From JACMQX01 sp044225675 (GTDB lineage Bacteria; Pseudomonadota; Gammaproteobacteria; Burkholderiales; Burkholderiaceae_C), in assembly GCA_044225675.1 (NCBI GenBank), contig JBGAIH010000020.1, forward strand, positions 1 through 64,000: a DNA stretch of 64,000 nucleotides. The letters run 5' to 3'. Below the pieces are notes generated by a model. The model saw only the letters and a list, made by a program, of their open reading frames with translations. It searched no databases and was not told the origin of the DNA. Positions 32,970 to 42,449 of this stretch are shown here, in pieces; the first letter of the stretch is position 1; each line of letters begins with the position of its first letter. The translations under genes and the position numbers were made by a program.

Positions 32970-35098
32970 AGGTCGGTGATCTTCGTTTCGTCCTGCGCCG
33001 AGTAGATGTCGATGACGCGGCAGTCGCCGCACATCTTGAGCCGCTCGAGCGCCGCCCCCTGGAACATCGCATGCCCGGCCAGCTTGCCGAGCATCGCCTC
33101 GATGGCCTTGAGCGTGCCGAAGGGCTTGCCGCAGCGCACGCAGGCATACGGCTGCGTCTCGTTGAGCACGCGCGGCTCCTTGCGCTCGGGCGTGAGCAGC
33201 AGGCGCGGCACCAGCGCGATCGCATCCTCCGGGCAGGTGGTGGCGCACAGGCCGCACTGCACGCAGTTCTTCTCGATGAAGCGCAACTGAGGCAGCTGCG
33301 GGTTGTCCTGCAGCGCCGCCGCCGGACAGGCGCTCACGCAGCTCAGGCACAGCGTGCAGGCCGACTTGTCCACCGTGATGGCGCCGAAGGGCGAGCCGGC
33401 GGCCGGCAGCGCGATGGCCTCGGCCGCAGCCGCAAGCCCGGCCGCTCCGCCGGCGCCGGAGCGAGCCTGCGGCGCGTGCGACAGCAGGTGGTCGAGCGCA
33501 AGGTCGAGCGTGCCGCGCTTGTCCGCCGTCACGGCGAAGCGGGCCCGCGCGGCCGGCCCCGCCGTGCGGCGGCCCGCCAGCGCCTGCAGGCCAGCGTCGA
33601 GCGCAGCCGCATCCGGTGCGCGCAGCAGCTCGAAGTGGCCGCTGCCATAGCCCAGGCCGCTGAGGATCGCGCCGGCCACGTCCATCTGCGCCTGCAGGCC
33701 GTCGAGGTACTGGGGCGCCTCCTCGTCGGTCACCAGCACCGCCACCTTGGCCGCGCCGAAGGCGATGGCGCTGAGCCAGAGGTCGACCCCGACGCTTGCG
33801 GTATGCCACAGGGCCAACGGAATCACGCTGGCCGGAACGCCGTGCGCGCGGCCCAGCCGGGCATCGCGGCCGAGCTGCTCCACCCGGCGCCGGCCCGCCT
33901 CCTGGCTGTGCAGCAGCAGCGTGGCGCCCTCGCCGCCGGCGGCCGCATAGGTCGACAGCAGTGTGCGCAGCCGGGCGCCCTGTTCGCTGGCACGCGGATA
34001 GGCATAGCCCAGCGCGCCGGTCGGACAGACCGTGGTGCAGGCGCCGCAGCCCACGCACAGATTCGGATTCACCTGGATCTGCTGGCGCGACCTGTCGCTG
34101 CTGATGGCCTCGGCCGAGCAGATGTCGATGCAGGCGCGGCAGCCCACCGTCTCGTTGCGGCTGTGGGCGCACAGCTTCTGGCGGTAGCTGAAGAACTTCG
34201 GCTTCTCGAATTCGCCGACCAGTTCCCGCAGCCGCAGCAGCGTCTGCAGCGCCTCGGCGCCGGCCGACCCGCCTGGCAAATGGAAGTAGCCCTGCGGCGG
34301 CGCATGGCGTGTGAAGGCGGGCGCCGCGCGCAGGTCGAGCACGAGGTCGAAACGCTCGGTCTGCGCCTCGGGCTCGCGCGCGAAGTCGATCGCGCCGGCC
34401 ACGCCGCAGGCCTTCACGCAGGCGCGGTGGCCGGTGCAGGCATCCATGTCGATCTGCCAGTCGAGGCCGATGGCCTGCTCGGGACAGGCGGCGATGCAGG
34501 CATTGCAGCGGGTGCACAGGTCGAGGTCGATCGGGTTGTCGGGCGACCAGCGCAGCTCGAAGGCGCCAAGCCAGCCGGTGAGCGCGTCGATGCGTCCACC
34601 GATCACGGGCCAGCGCCGCTCCTGCCCGGCGCCGGCACCTGCGCCCTGGGTGAACAGCACGGCATCGAGGCCCTCGCCCAGCAGCGCGGCGGCGCGCTCG
34701 GCCTCGTCCAGCCGGCCGATCACGAGCACGCGGCCCGCGCTTTTGTACGTGACCGTGGGCACGGGCTCCGGCTCGGGCAGGTGGGCGGCCGCCAGCAGCG
34801 CGGCGATCTTGGGGCCGGCCTGCGACGCGTCACGGCTCCAGCCGCCGGTCTCGCGGATGTTCACGAAGCGGATCGGGGCCACCGCGCCTTCGGTCTGCTG
34901 CGCCAGGTCGGCGAACAGGCGCTGCTCCTGGGTGCAGGCGACGACGACTTCGTCCGCGCCGGCCAGGGCCTGCTGGAAGGCACCGGCCTCACGCCGGCAC
35001 AGGGTGGAATGAAGGGTCAGCTTCTCATGCAGCGCCGCGCCCAGGGCCTGGGGCTTGAGCGGCATCGTCTGGTTGCAGTCGCAGATCAGTGTGGGCAT
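32966..35098 (-). CDS. Multi-cluster 4Fe-4S ferredoxin-like protein of the FDH cluster
   Basis: The start at 35098 (MPTLICDCNQTMPL) matches the beginning expected of this family; 710 residues. Several [4Fe-4S] motifs are visible: CTRCNACIAACP, CVGCGACTTVCP, CTLCLSCVSACP, CVQCGLCATTCP, a CRACIDIC group, and a C-terminal CVRCGKPF with CGDCR. There is no signal peptide, so it is cytoplasmic. It may handle electrons for cofactor maturation or link the enzyme to a soluble carrier; the role has not been settled. It lies between DUF3306 and the TorD-type chaperone. Confidence 0.9.
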   Translation of the reverse strand: MPTLICDCNQTMPLKPQALGAALHEKLTLHSTLCRREAGAFQQALAGADEVVVACTQEQRLFADLAQQTEGAVAPIRFVNIRETGGWSRDASQAGPKIAALLAAAHLPEPEPVPTVTYKSAGRVLVIGRLDEAERAAALLGEGLDAVLFTQGAGAGAGQERRWPVIGGRIDALTGWLGAFELRWSPDNPIDLDLCTRCNACIAACPEQAIGLDWQIDMDACTGHRACVKACGVAGAIDFAREPEAQTERFDLVLDLRAAPAFTRHAPPQGYFHLPGGSAGAEALQTLLRLRELVGEFEKPKFFSYRQKLCAHSRNETVGCRACIDICSAEAISSDRSRQQIQVNPNLCVGCGACTTVCPTGALGYAYPRASEQGARLRTLLSTYAAAGGEGATLLLHSQEAGRRRVEQLGRDARLGRAHGVPASVIPLALWHTASVGVDLWLSAIAFGAAKVAVLVTDEEAPQYLDGLQAQMDVAGAILSGLGYGSGHFELLRAPDAAALDAGLQALAGRRTAGPAARARFAVTADKRGTLDLALDHLLSHAPQARSGAGGAAGLAAAAEAIALPAAGSPFGAITVDKSACTLCLSCVSACPAAALQDNPQLPQLRFIEKNCVQCGLCATTCPEDAIALVPRLLLTPERKEPRVLNETQPYACVRCGKPFGTLKAIEAMLGKLAGHAMFQGAALERLKMCGDCRVIDIYSAQDETKITDL

Positions 35099-35852
35099 CT
35101 TGGTCCTGGCTGGCCCGCCCGGCGGGTGGCGAGGCGGGCTGGCTGCCGTGGGCAGGGGCCGGAAGGTTCTCCGGCGTTGCATGGGACTGTGCCACAGCCT
35201 CGGCGGGCTCACCATCCGCGTCATCCCCAAGGGAGCGCTGCGTCGGGTCTTTGTCGGCGGCGGCTTCGTTCTCGGCGCTCCTGGCGTCCCTGACGGCGAC
35301 CGTGGAGGCGTCCTTGGCGGCGTCCTCGTCGTCGAACAGGCCGAGCATGCGCGCGCCGTTCATCTGGCGCAGCATGGCCGCAGGGATCGGGTCCGGCAGG
35401 CTGTAGTCGTCGATGTAGGTGTCGAGCCGGTCCATCACGTTGAAGTGCGGGTCGGAAAAGAGCTTGCGCATTGCGGCGTTCTTGACTTCGGGCGCCACGT
35501 TGCGCGCCATGAAGGGCCGGAAGTCGGCGTCGCGGCCGAGCGCGTGCGCGTCGACCAGGGTCGGCGGCGGCGGCTCAGGCAAGGGCTCGGCGGTCTGCAC
35601 GGCGACATGCCCGGCGGCAGATTCACCGCGTGGCCCGGACGGCGAAGCCGCGCCAGTGACCGGGCGCGCGGGCGCTGCGGTCGCCACGCCGGCGACGAAA
35701 CGCGAAGAGGCCCCCGGCGAGGAGGCGCCAGGCGACGATGCAGGGGCAGGCGCTGATGCGGGTGCCGGCACCTCGGCGGACTCATCCGGCGGCCGTCCGT
35801 CGCGCGCGTCGAGCTTGCGGCGCGACCAGCGGCCCAGGAAGCCGTCAGCCAT
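35025..35852 (-). CDS. DUF3306 protein of the FDH cluster
   Basis: The start at 35852 has GGAGG upstream and gives MADGFLGRWSRRKLDAR, the typical DUF3306 opening. The family core is at about residues 105-185 (DFRPFMARNVAPEVKNAAMR, DPHFNVMDRLDTYIDDYS). The flanks are low-complexity Ala/Pro-rich. The 3' end overlaps the start of the ferredoxin gene by 74 bp in another frame, which is unusually long. Proteins of this kind always accompany respiratory formate dehydrogenases with DUF3305; the molecular role is unknown. Confidence 0.87.
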   Translation of the reverse strand: MADGFLGRWSRRKLDARDGRPPDESAEVPAPASAPAPASSPGASSPGASSRFVAGVATAAPARPVTGAASPSGPRGESAAGHVAVQTAEPLPEPPPPTLVDAHALGRDADFRPFMARNVAPEVKNAAMRKLFSDPHFNVMDRLDTYIDDYSLPDPIPAAMLRQMNGARMLGLFDDEDAAKDASTVAVRDARSAENEAAADKDPTQRSLGDDADGEPAEAVAQSHATPENLPAPAHGSQPASPPAGRASQDQDAHTDLRLQPDDAAQAPGPGRGAA

Positions 35853-36423
35853 GGCCGCCTCCGCCAAACTTCTTCTCGGTCGTCACCGAGGCCGGGTTGC
35901 CGAAGCGGTCCTGCAGGCCCTTGAAGCTCTCAGGGCGCTTGCGCCGCTTCAGCTCCAGCACATGGTGCTCATCGGCAAAGGCCTGCAGCCACTCGATGAC
36001 ATGCGCCGGCGCGGGCGCCTGCTCAACCGTTTCCTGTGCATCGAGCCAGCGGCCCGCATCGTGATAGCTCAGCGACACCATGGTCGGCCGGGCAATCGGC
36101 TCGGCGTCCACCGTGGGCTCGTCCTCCATGCGCCAGAGCACGAACCAGCAGGGCGCGGGCGTGGTGAGGTTCAGGTAGTAGCCCTCACCGTCGTCGCGAA
36201 ACAGCTCGACCGTGAAGCCCGGGTGCAGCCAGCGCTCCTCGTCCTCGCTCTTGAACAGCAGGCGCGCCTCGGTGCCGAAGGACTCCTCCTGCGGCACCAC
36301 GTCCACCAGAATCCAGCGCCAGGGCTGCCAGCGGTTGGCAATGCGCTCGCGCCGCATGATGACGGCAACTTCGATACTGGGGCGGATGCTGGTGCGTCGT
36401 GTCACGGATCCACTGTAGCCCAT
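35845..36423 (-). CDS. DUF3305 protein of the FDH cluster
   Basis: About 192 residues, with the family signature RPSIEVAVIMRRERIANRWQ, a middle part (WFVLWRMEDEPT), and VSLSYHDAGRWLDAQETVEQ. The C-terminus contains RKRPESFKGLQDRFGNPASV. DUF3305 and DUF3306 lie together at the start of this type of formate dehydrogenase cluster. The start is uncertain: ATG at 36423 is used, but ATG at 36447 or a nearby GTG is possible because none has a strong ribosome site. It overlaps DUF3306 by 8 bp. Confidence 0.87.
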   Translation of the reverse strand: MGYSGSVTRRTSIRPSIEVAVIMRRERIANRWQPWRWILVDVVPQEESFGTEARLLFKSEDEERWLHPGFTVELFRDDGEGYYLNLTTPAPCWFVLWRMEDEPTVDAEPIARPTMVSLSYHDAGRWLDAQETVEQAPAPAHVIEWLQAFADEHHVLELKRRKRPESFKGLQDRFGNPASVTTEKKFGGGGHG

Positions 36424-36557
36424 ACGCCGCGCGAACCGCAATCGCATCCGTGGTCACGGCCACCAAGCCACCGACCCATACCTTGGTTCAATAGGTTGCG
36501 CGGCCCTGCAAACATAAGCTTGCGGGTCATTCAATCCTGCCCCAGAGCCCACGAATC

Positions 36558-39500
36558 ATGCTCAGCACATTGCGCCACCACACCACCATCAGCCTACCCC
36601 AAGCCACCCAGCTGGCGCCATCCTCGTCAACCACGTCCGCCACCGACCCCGGCACCCACGGTGAAACCCGATCGGGCAGGTCCGTGGAAGTGCTGCCGAG
36701 CCAGGAGCCCAAAGCAAGGAGCGCCCACGCCCCATCCGGCGAAAAGGACAAGATTCGGCCACTGTCCGATCGAAGCGTGCAGGCGAAACACGATGGATCG
36801 ACAGACCCTGTGCCGCTGCCCATGGACACCAAGGAGACAATTCGCGCCAGGCCGATCGATACGACGCCGGAGCCCACGCTGCGCGGCACATCACGCCTTC
36901 TTGAAAGGGTCCGCGACAGCAAGGAGTCCGTTGACGTCGATCTCCAGCGCGACCATCTGGTCATGGTCGGCGGCCAGTACCTCTTGCACCTGGACTGCGA
37001 ACCCGGTGACTTCCCCTTGGCCTTGCGAAGCGACGAGTACGACCTTGATACCTGCAAGGCCATCGCGCGGGAACTGGGCGCTCGCCTGGTCCCGGGCGAT
37101 GACCCGGAAAAGCCCGTCGCCCACTATCTCATCGACCGCGCCTGCCCCACCTCGATTACAAGCACGCGCCTGTTCAATCTCGAATTCCAGGACAAGGTCA
37201 GGGACGGAGAGCCAATCATTCTGAAAAACGGTCAGGTCCTGTTCGCGGACGGGGAAAGCTTGGTCGCGGATCCGGAACTTGTGCCGCCCAGAAAACTGTC
37301 TGATGGGAAGCTTCTTCGTACATTGATTCTACGGGGCCACTATGATTATCGCATCGACCATCATGGCGTTGACGACCCAGGCATCATCGTCTCGCCTATG
37401 CAGATGCCCCGGCATATTTTGATGGGGAGAGAACGCGAAACGTCCGAATCTGACGTTCATCGGCCCATCTGGAGGATTGGCGAGGACCCTGAGTTCATCG
37501 AACCCAGTTCGCTGACATCAGATAGGGAGAAGATGAAAGAATTAGCCAAAAAAACTTCGCGCGGTGAAAATCGCCTGGGGGCCAAGGGGTTCGCACTCCC
37601 GAAGCCAATTTGGGTCACTTCCGCATTCCCCAGCCATTCCATGGACGATCAGTACGACATCCACTTAACCATGGTTCAGGGACCCGATAGCCCCGCTCTC
37701 ACCCATATAGAGATGGAAAAAATCGATCAGGTTGCGCTCGTGCCATCGATCCACTTGCACCGCTTTCTCCGCCTCGGCAATCCTCTGATCATTGGAAAAG
37801 ATGTGATTGGATACTGGATGGGTCCATATACGAACTACTGGAACTCTTTTCGACACATCGCCATCCCCATGCTTTCGATGGTTCAACAGCACATCAAAAT
37901 TTCAGACATTGAAGATTCTGTTGTAGTCATCATGGCATCCGATGAATATGCGCGAGGTATTCCCAGCGTGCTGCTGCGCATGAAAATCGAAAGCGCGTCG
38001 GGCGATGATGTTGGCGCAAGCCTCTACATTCTTGACGCAAGCAATAATCAGTTGGATGGCGCATTGAATGTTCCAATTGCAGCCAAAAACAAAAAAAAAG
38101 GTGCCGCCAATTTGTATGCGGTTCGACCACAATTGATCCGCGCCACTCTTGCCCGCCCGGATGACAAAAAAGATTCTCGAGCAGGTCTGTCGCAAATGGG
38201 TCACCACTGCACGGACCCTTGGCATGACCCCAAGGTCCACCTCGCATACGAGATCCTTTCTGTATACGACAGTACGACGACGCTGGCGCTGCATGACCTT
38301 GCGGATTCAATGAGAACTATTGTTGATGAAGCCGTCGCGGCGCTGCTGGACGCCGGGGATGATTTCTCGTGCAGCGAAGCTGAGCAGCACGATCTTCTTT
38401 CCACGTTGGACAACTATGTGCAAATCCGCCAGGCTCTGCACGCAGTCAGGATGGAGCACGTTAAAGCACTGAAAGCCCGCATTGTGGAAGCGAGGTCGCT
38501 AACGAGCGAAGACCCCTCCGTCACCACAAACATTGCGAAGGAAGCGACGCATCTGTGCGAGCAGCACGATCTTGTAGCAAAGGAGCAGCAACGTGAGCTT
38601 GACAGTCTGCGAAAAAAAATCAAATCGGCGCTACACGGATGCCAAAGCGATGCAACCCGCAGCCTTCTTAAAATGGCCGTGACAACATTCCAACAGTCGG
38701 CAGCCGCGCAGCGCGGAGACATTCGCCAGATGTCGATTGCGGCCATGGAAAAACTTGCTCCGCGCATGGGCATGGCGACAGCCCGTACGTCACCTGCCGT
38801 GATCTCCATCGCACTGAAAGAAGGTATGCCCAAGAGTCGCCGCGAAGTAGACACTTCGGTGGTTTCAATATTGCCTCCCACTGCGTCCACGCCATACTCC
38901 TTGTCCGCTCAAGCCTTCCAGGACCTGATGGCACAAAAGATTCAAGAACTGACCCTCCAGAAGAAGCTGGAGCCAAAGGAACCATTGCCGCCTGCGCGCG
39001 TCCAGCGCGAAACCAAGCGCCACTCCACCGGGCCCGCGCCCCGCACCAGCGTTGCGCAACCCATCAAGCAACCCCTTCCCAAGCCGGCCACCGCGTCCAC
39101 GCCAGTGACTGTGTCCACGCCGGTGACCGCTCCCGAGCCCCCCAAGCCCACACGGGAAGAAGAGCAAGCCGCCAAGCTGCAGCGCCATCTGGACAAGCAG
39201 ATCGAACGCGGCTCCGGCCTGTCCTCCAGCCAGGGCAGCTCGGGCGACAGCGCCTCAGGCAGCGCAAGTGCCAGCCGCTCGCCCTGGCATGTGAGCCTTG
39301 CCTCCTCCGGCGCCAGCGCGGGCTCGGCGCCGCTATCGGCCTCGGCCTCTGTCTCGAGCATCACGCCCGCCCAAAAAACCAAGGCGCTTCAGACACCGCT
39401 CAAGCGCTTTCGCGACGCCATCCGGGTCATGCAGGACCTGGGTCTGACACTCACGCGGATCAAGGGCAGCCATGCGCAGTTCACCGCAGACGGCCGCGGC

Positions 39501-39590
39501 ACGGCCACCATCCCCGGGGCCGCCTTGGTGAGCCAGCAGATTCCCAAACACAAGCAGCGCGACATCCAGAATTCCATCAAGCGGATGTGA
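36558..39590 (+). CDS. Large protein of unknown function with HicA-like C-terminal domain
   Basis: A 1010-residue protein on the strand opposite to the formate genes, with lower GC than its neighbours. Residues 1-110 are Ser/Thr/Pro-rich and probably disordered. Residues 120-560 hold an uncharacterised folded region (VDVDLQRDHLVMVGGQYLL; FRHIAIPMLSMVQQHIKISD). Residues about 590-760 are helical, with coiled-coil-like stretches. Residues 830-935 are low in complexity. The last 60 residues (950-1010) read like a HicA mRNA-interferase domain: RFRDAIRVMQDLGLTLTRIK, GSHAQFTADGR with His972, a strand TATIPGA and a closing basic helix. HicA normally has its HicB antitoxin beside it; none is seen. 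It could be a translocated effector or toxin, or a large regulator that uses the domain for RNA binding. The start is uncertain. Confidence 0.65.
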   Translation: MLSTLRHHTTISLPQATQLAPSSSTTSATDPGTHGETRSGRSVEVLPSQEPKARSAHAPSGEKDKIRPLSDRSVQAKHDGSTDPVPLPMDTKETIRARPIDTTPEPTLRGTSRLLERVRDSKESVDVDLQRDHLVMVGGQYLLHLDCEPGDFPLALRSDEYDLDTCKAIARELGARLVPGDDPEKPVAHYLIDRACPTSITSTRLFNLEFQDKVRDGEPIILKNGQVLFADGESLVADPELVPPRKLSDGKLLRTLILRGHYDYRIDHHGVDDPGIIVSPMQMPRHILMGRERETSESDVHRPIWRIGEDPEFIEPSSLTSDREKMKELAKKTSRGENRLGAKGFALPKPIWVTSAFPSHSMDDQYDIHLTMVQGPDSPALTHIEMEKIDQVALVPSIHLHRFLRLGNPLIIGKDVIGYWMGPYTNYWNSFRHIAIPMLSMVQQHIKISDIEDSVVVIMASDEYARGIPSVLLRMKIESASGDDVGASLYILDASNNQLDGALNVPIAAKNKKKGAANLYAVRPQLIRATLARPDDKKDSRAGLSQMGHHCTDPWHDPKVHLAYEILSVYDSTTTLALHDLADSMRTIVDEAVAALLDAGDDFSCSEAEQHDLLSTLDNYVQIRQALHAVRMEHVKALKARIVEARSLTSEDPSVTTNIAKEATHLCEQHDLVAKEQQRELDSLRKKIKSALHGCQSDATRSLLKMAVTTFQQSAAAQRGDIRQMSIAAMEKLAPRMGMATARTSPAVISIALKEGMPKSRREVDTSVVSILPPTASTPYSLSAQAFQDLMAQKIQELTLQKKLEPKEPLPPARVQRETKRHSTGPAPRTSVAQPIKQPLPKPATASTPVTVSTPVTAPEPPKPTREEEQAAKLQRHLDKQIERGSGLSSSQGSSGDSASGSASASRSPWHVSLASSGASAGSAPLSASASVSSITPAQKTKALQTPLKRFRDAIRVMQDLGLTLTRIKGSHAQFTADGRGTATIPGAALVSQQIPKHKQRDIQNSIKRM

Positions 39591-39620
39591 CCGTGGCGGC
39601 GCGCCGTCAGAGGGCGTCGT

Positions 39621-42449
39621 TTATCCAGCCCCCGTGTCATACCCCGCCGCCGGCAACAGCTGATCGCCCCGCAGCCGCACCGCGCAGTACTTGAACTCGG
39701 GAATCTTGCCGAACGGATCGAGCGCGGCATTGGTCAGCAGATTGGCCGCCGCCTCGTGGTACGCGAAGGGGATGAACACCGCGCCGACGGGTGTGCCGTC
39801 GTCGCGGCGCAGATGCAGGCTGACCTCGCCGCGACGGCTCTGGACGGTCACGCGGTCGCCCGGCTGCAGGCCCAGCGCCTGCATGTCGGCCGCGTTCATG
39901 GACGCGGTAGCCATCGGCTCGATGGCGTCGAGCACCGTCGCGCGCCGCGTCATGCTCCCGGTGTGCCAGTGCTCCAGCTGGCGGCCGGTGATGAGCACGA
40001 AGGGGTAGTCGGCGTCGGGCCGCTCGTTGGCCGGAATGATGTCGGCCGGCACGAGCTTCACACGGCCATCGGGCGTGGGAAAGCGGTCGATGAACACCGT
40101 GGGCTGGCCTGGATCGTCGGCCGACAGGCAGGGATAGGTGACGCTCGACTCGCGCTCCAGCCGCTCCCAGGTGATGCCTTCGATGGCCGCATGCATGGCC
40201 TGGCGCATTTCCTCGTAGACCGCCGCCACGCCGCTCTCGGGGCCCGGGTAGTTCCAGGCCAGGCCCATGCCGCGCGCGATCTGCTGGATGATCCACAGGT
40301 CCGGCCGCGCGTCGCCTGGCGGCGCCAGGGCCCGCCGGCCCATCTGCACCATGCGGTCGGTGTTGCTCACGGTGCCGGTCTTCTCGGGCCAGGCGCTGGC
40401 GGGCAGCACCACGTCGGCCAGCCAGGCGGTCTCGGTCATGAAGATGTCCTGCACCACGAGGTGTTCGAGCGAGGCGAGCGCGTGGCGCGCGTGGTTCAGG
40501 TCCGGGTCGCTCATGGCCGGGTTCTCGCCCATGATGTACATGCCGCGCACCTTGTGCGGATCGCTGTCCGGCGCCAGCGCCTTGTGCATGATCTCCACCA
40601 CGGTGTAGCCCGGCGCTTCGTCGAGCTTCACGCCCCAGAAGTCCTCGAACCAGCGGCGTGCCTCGGCGTTGTCCACGCGCTGGTAGTTGGGGAACATCAT
40701 CGGGATCAGGCCCGCGTCGCTGGCACCCTGCACGTTGTTCTGCCCGCGCAGCGGGTGCAGGCCCGAGCCGGGCTTGCCGATCTGCCCGGTGACCGTGGCC
40801 AGCGCGATCAGGCAGCGCGCGTTGTCGGTGCCATGCACATGCTGGCTCACGCCCATGCCCCAGAGGATCATCGCGCCGCGCGCGCGGGCGAAGGCACGGG
40901 CCACCTCGCGCAGCGTGGCCGCCGGAATGCCGCAGATCGGCGCCATGGCCTCGGGGCTGTAGCCACGCACGTTCTCGCGTAGCGCCTCGTAGTTGCTGGC
41001 ACGCTCGCGGATGAAGGTCTCGTCGGCCAGGCCCTCCTCGATCACGGTGTGGATCAGCGCATTGAGCAGGGCCACGTCGGTGTCGGGCTTGAACTGCAGC
41101 GTGCGCCAGGCATGGCGGGCGATGTCGGTGACGCGCGGATCGGCCAGCACGATCTTCGTGCCGCGCTGCGCCGCGTTCTTCATCCAGGTCGCGGCCACCG
41201 GGTGGTTGGCCGTCGGGTTGGAGCCGATCACGAGGATCAGCTCCGCATGCTCGACGTCATGGACCTGGTTGCTCACCGCGCCCGAGCCCACGCCCTCGAG
41301 CAGCGCCGCCACGCTGGAGGCATGGCACAGCCGGGTGCAGTGGTCGACGTTGTTGCTGCCGAAGCCGGTGCGCACGAGTTTCTGGAAGAGGTAGGCCTCC
41401 TCGTTGCTGCCCTTGGCGGAGCCGAAGCCCGAGAGCGACTTGGGACCGTGCGTGTCACGCAGACGGGCCAGTCCGCCCGCGGCCAGCGCGAGCGCCTCCT
41501 CCCAGCTCGCCTCGCGGAACACCGCGCGCCAGCCGTCGGGGCGCGCGGCTTCGTCGGCGACCTTGGGCACGCCGGCCTTGCGGATCAGCGGCCGCGTGAG
41601 GCGCTGCGGATGGGCGACGTAGTCGAAGCCGAAGCGGCCCTTGACGCACAGGCGCCCATGATTGGCCGGCCCATCGCGGCCGGTCACGCTCACGATGCGC
41701 TCGTCCTTGACGCGGTAGGTCAGCTGGCAGCCCACGCCGCAGAAGGGGCAGACCGAGTCGACCTCGCGGTCCACCGCCTGCGCGCCGATCAGACTCTTGG
41801 GCATGAGCGCGCCGGTCGGGCAGGCCTGGACGCACTCGCCGCAGGCCACGCAGGTGCTCGCGCCCATCGGGTCTTCGAGGTCGAACACGATGCGGCTGTC
41901 GGCCCCGCGCCGCGCGTAGCCGATGACGTCGTTGACCTGCTCCTCGCGGCAGGCCCGCACGCAGCGCGTGCACTGGATGCAGGCGTCGAGGTTCACCGCC
42001 ATGGCGGGATGGCTGAGGTCGGGCGCGGGCGCCTCGCGGCGCAGGGCGGCCAGCTCGGGGCGCGGCACCACCCCCAGGCGCCCGGCCCACTCGCTGAGTT
42101 CGCCATGCGGCTGCGCGGCATCGTCGCCGATCCATTTGTGGCCTGCGGCGGGCAGGTCCGCCAGCAGCATCTCCAGCACCATCGTCTGGCTCCTGCGCGC
42201 CCGCTCGCTGGTGGCACGCACCTGCATGCCGGCCGTGACGGTGCGGCAGCAGCTCGCGGCGAGCGCGCGTTCGCCCTCGACTTCGACCACGCAGGCACGG
42301 CAGTTGCCGTCGGGCCGCAAGCCGTCCTGGTAGCACAGGTGCGGAATCTCGGTGCCGGCGCGCCGCGCCGCCTGCAGGATGGTCTCGCCCTCGCGGGCCT
42401 CCACCGTGCGGCCGTCGAGCTCGAAGGCCAGCGTGTTCGGTGAGCTCAT
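39621..42449 (-). CDS. fdsA: NAD-dependent formate dehydrogenase alpha subunit
   Basis: A 942-residue soluble molybdenum enzyme that oxidises formate to CO2 and passes electrons to the FdsGB part. The N-terminus is a [2Fe-2S] domain (C39, C50, C53, C67 or C68) like NuoG. Then come [4Fe-4S] groups CIQCTRCVRAC and CVACGECVQACP, and the molybdenum-domain cluster CPFCGVGC with CVKG. The metal ligand is Cys375 in CTRLCHASSV. The start overlaps the stop of the fused fdsGB (ATGA). No fdsC or fdsD follows: the next gene is the convergent HicA-like giant, only 30 bp away. Confidence 0.95.
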   Translation of the reverse strand: MSSPNTLAFELDGRTVEAREGETILQAARRAGTEIPHLCYQDGLRPDGNCRACVVEVEGERALAASCCRTVTAGMQVRATSERARRSQTMVLEMLLADLPAAGHKWIGDDAAQPHGELSEWAGRLGVVPRPELAALRREAPAPDLSHPAMAVNLDACIQCTRCVRACREEQVNDVIGYARRGADSRIVFDLEDPMGASTCVACGECVQACPTGALMPKSLIGAQAVDREVDSVCPFCGVGCQLTYRVKDERIVSVTGRDGPANHGRLCVKGRFGFDYVAHPQRLTRPLIRKAGVPKVADEAARPDGWRAVFREASWEEALALAAGGLARLRDTHGPKSLSGFGSAKGSNEEAYLFQKLVRTGFGSNNVDHCTRLCHASSVAALLEGVGSGAVSNQVHDVEHAELILVIGSNPTANHPVAATWMKNAAQRGTKIVLADPRVTDIARHAWRTLQFKPDTDVALLNALIHTVIEEGLADETFIRERASNYEALRENVRGYSPEAMAPICGIPAATLREVARAFARARGAMILWGMGVSQHVHGTDNARCLIALATVTGQIGKPGSGLHPLRGQNNVQGASDAGLIPMMFPNYQRVDNAEARRWFEDFWGVKLDEAPGYTVVEIMHKALAPDSDPHKVRGMYIMGENPAMSDPDLNHARHALASLEHLVVQDIFMTETAWLADVVLPASAWPEKTGTVSNTDRMVQMGRRALAPPGDARPDLWIIQQIARGMGLAWNYPGPESGVAAVYEEMRQAMHAAIEGITWERLERESSVTYPCLSADDPGQPTVFIDRFPTPDGRVKLVPADIIPANERPDADYPFVLITGRQLEHWHTGSMTRRATVLDAIEPMATASMNAADMQALGLQPGDRVTVQSRRGEVSLHLRRDDGTPVGAVFIPFAYHEAAANLLTNAALDPFGKIPEFKYCAVRLRGDQLLPAAGYDTGAG

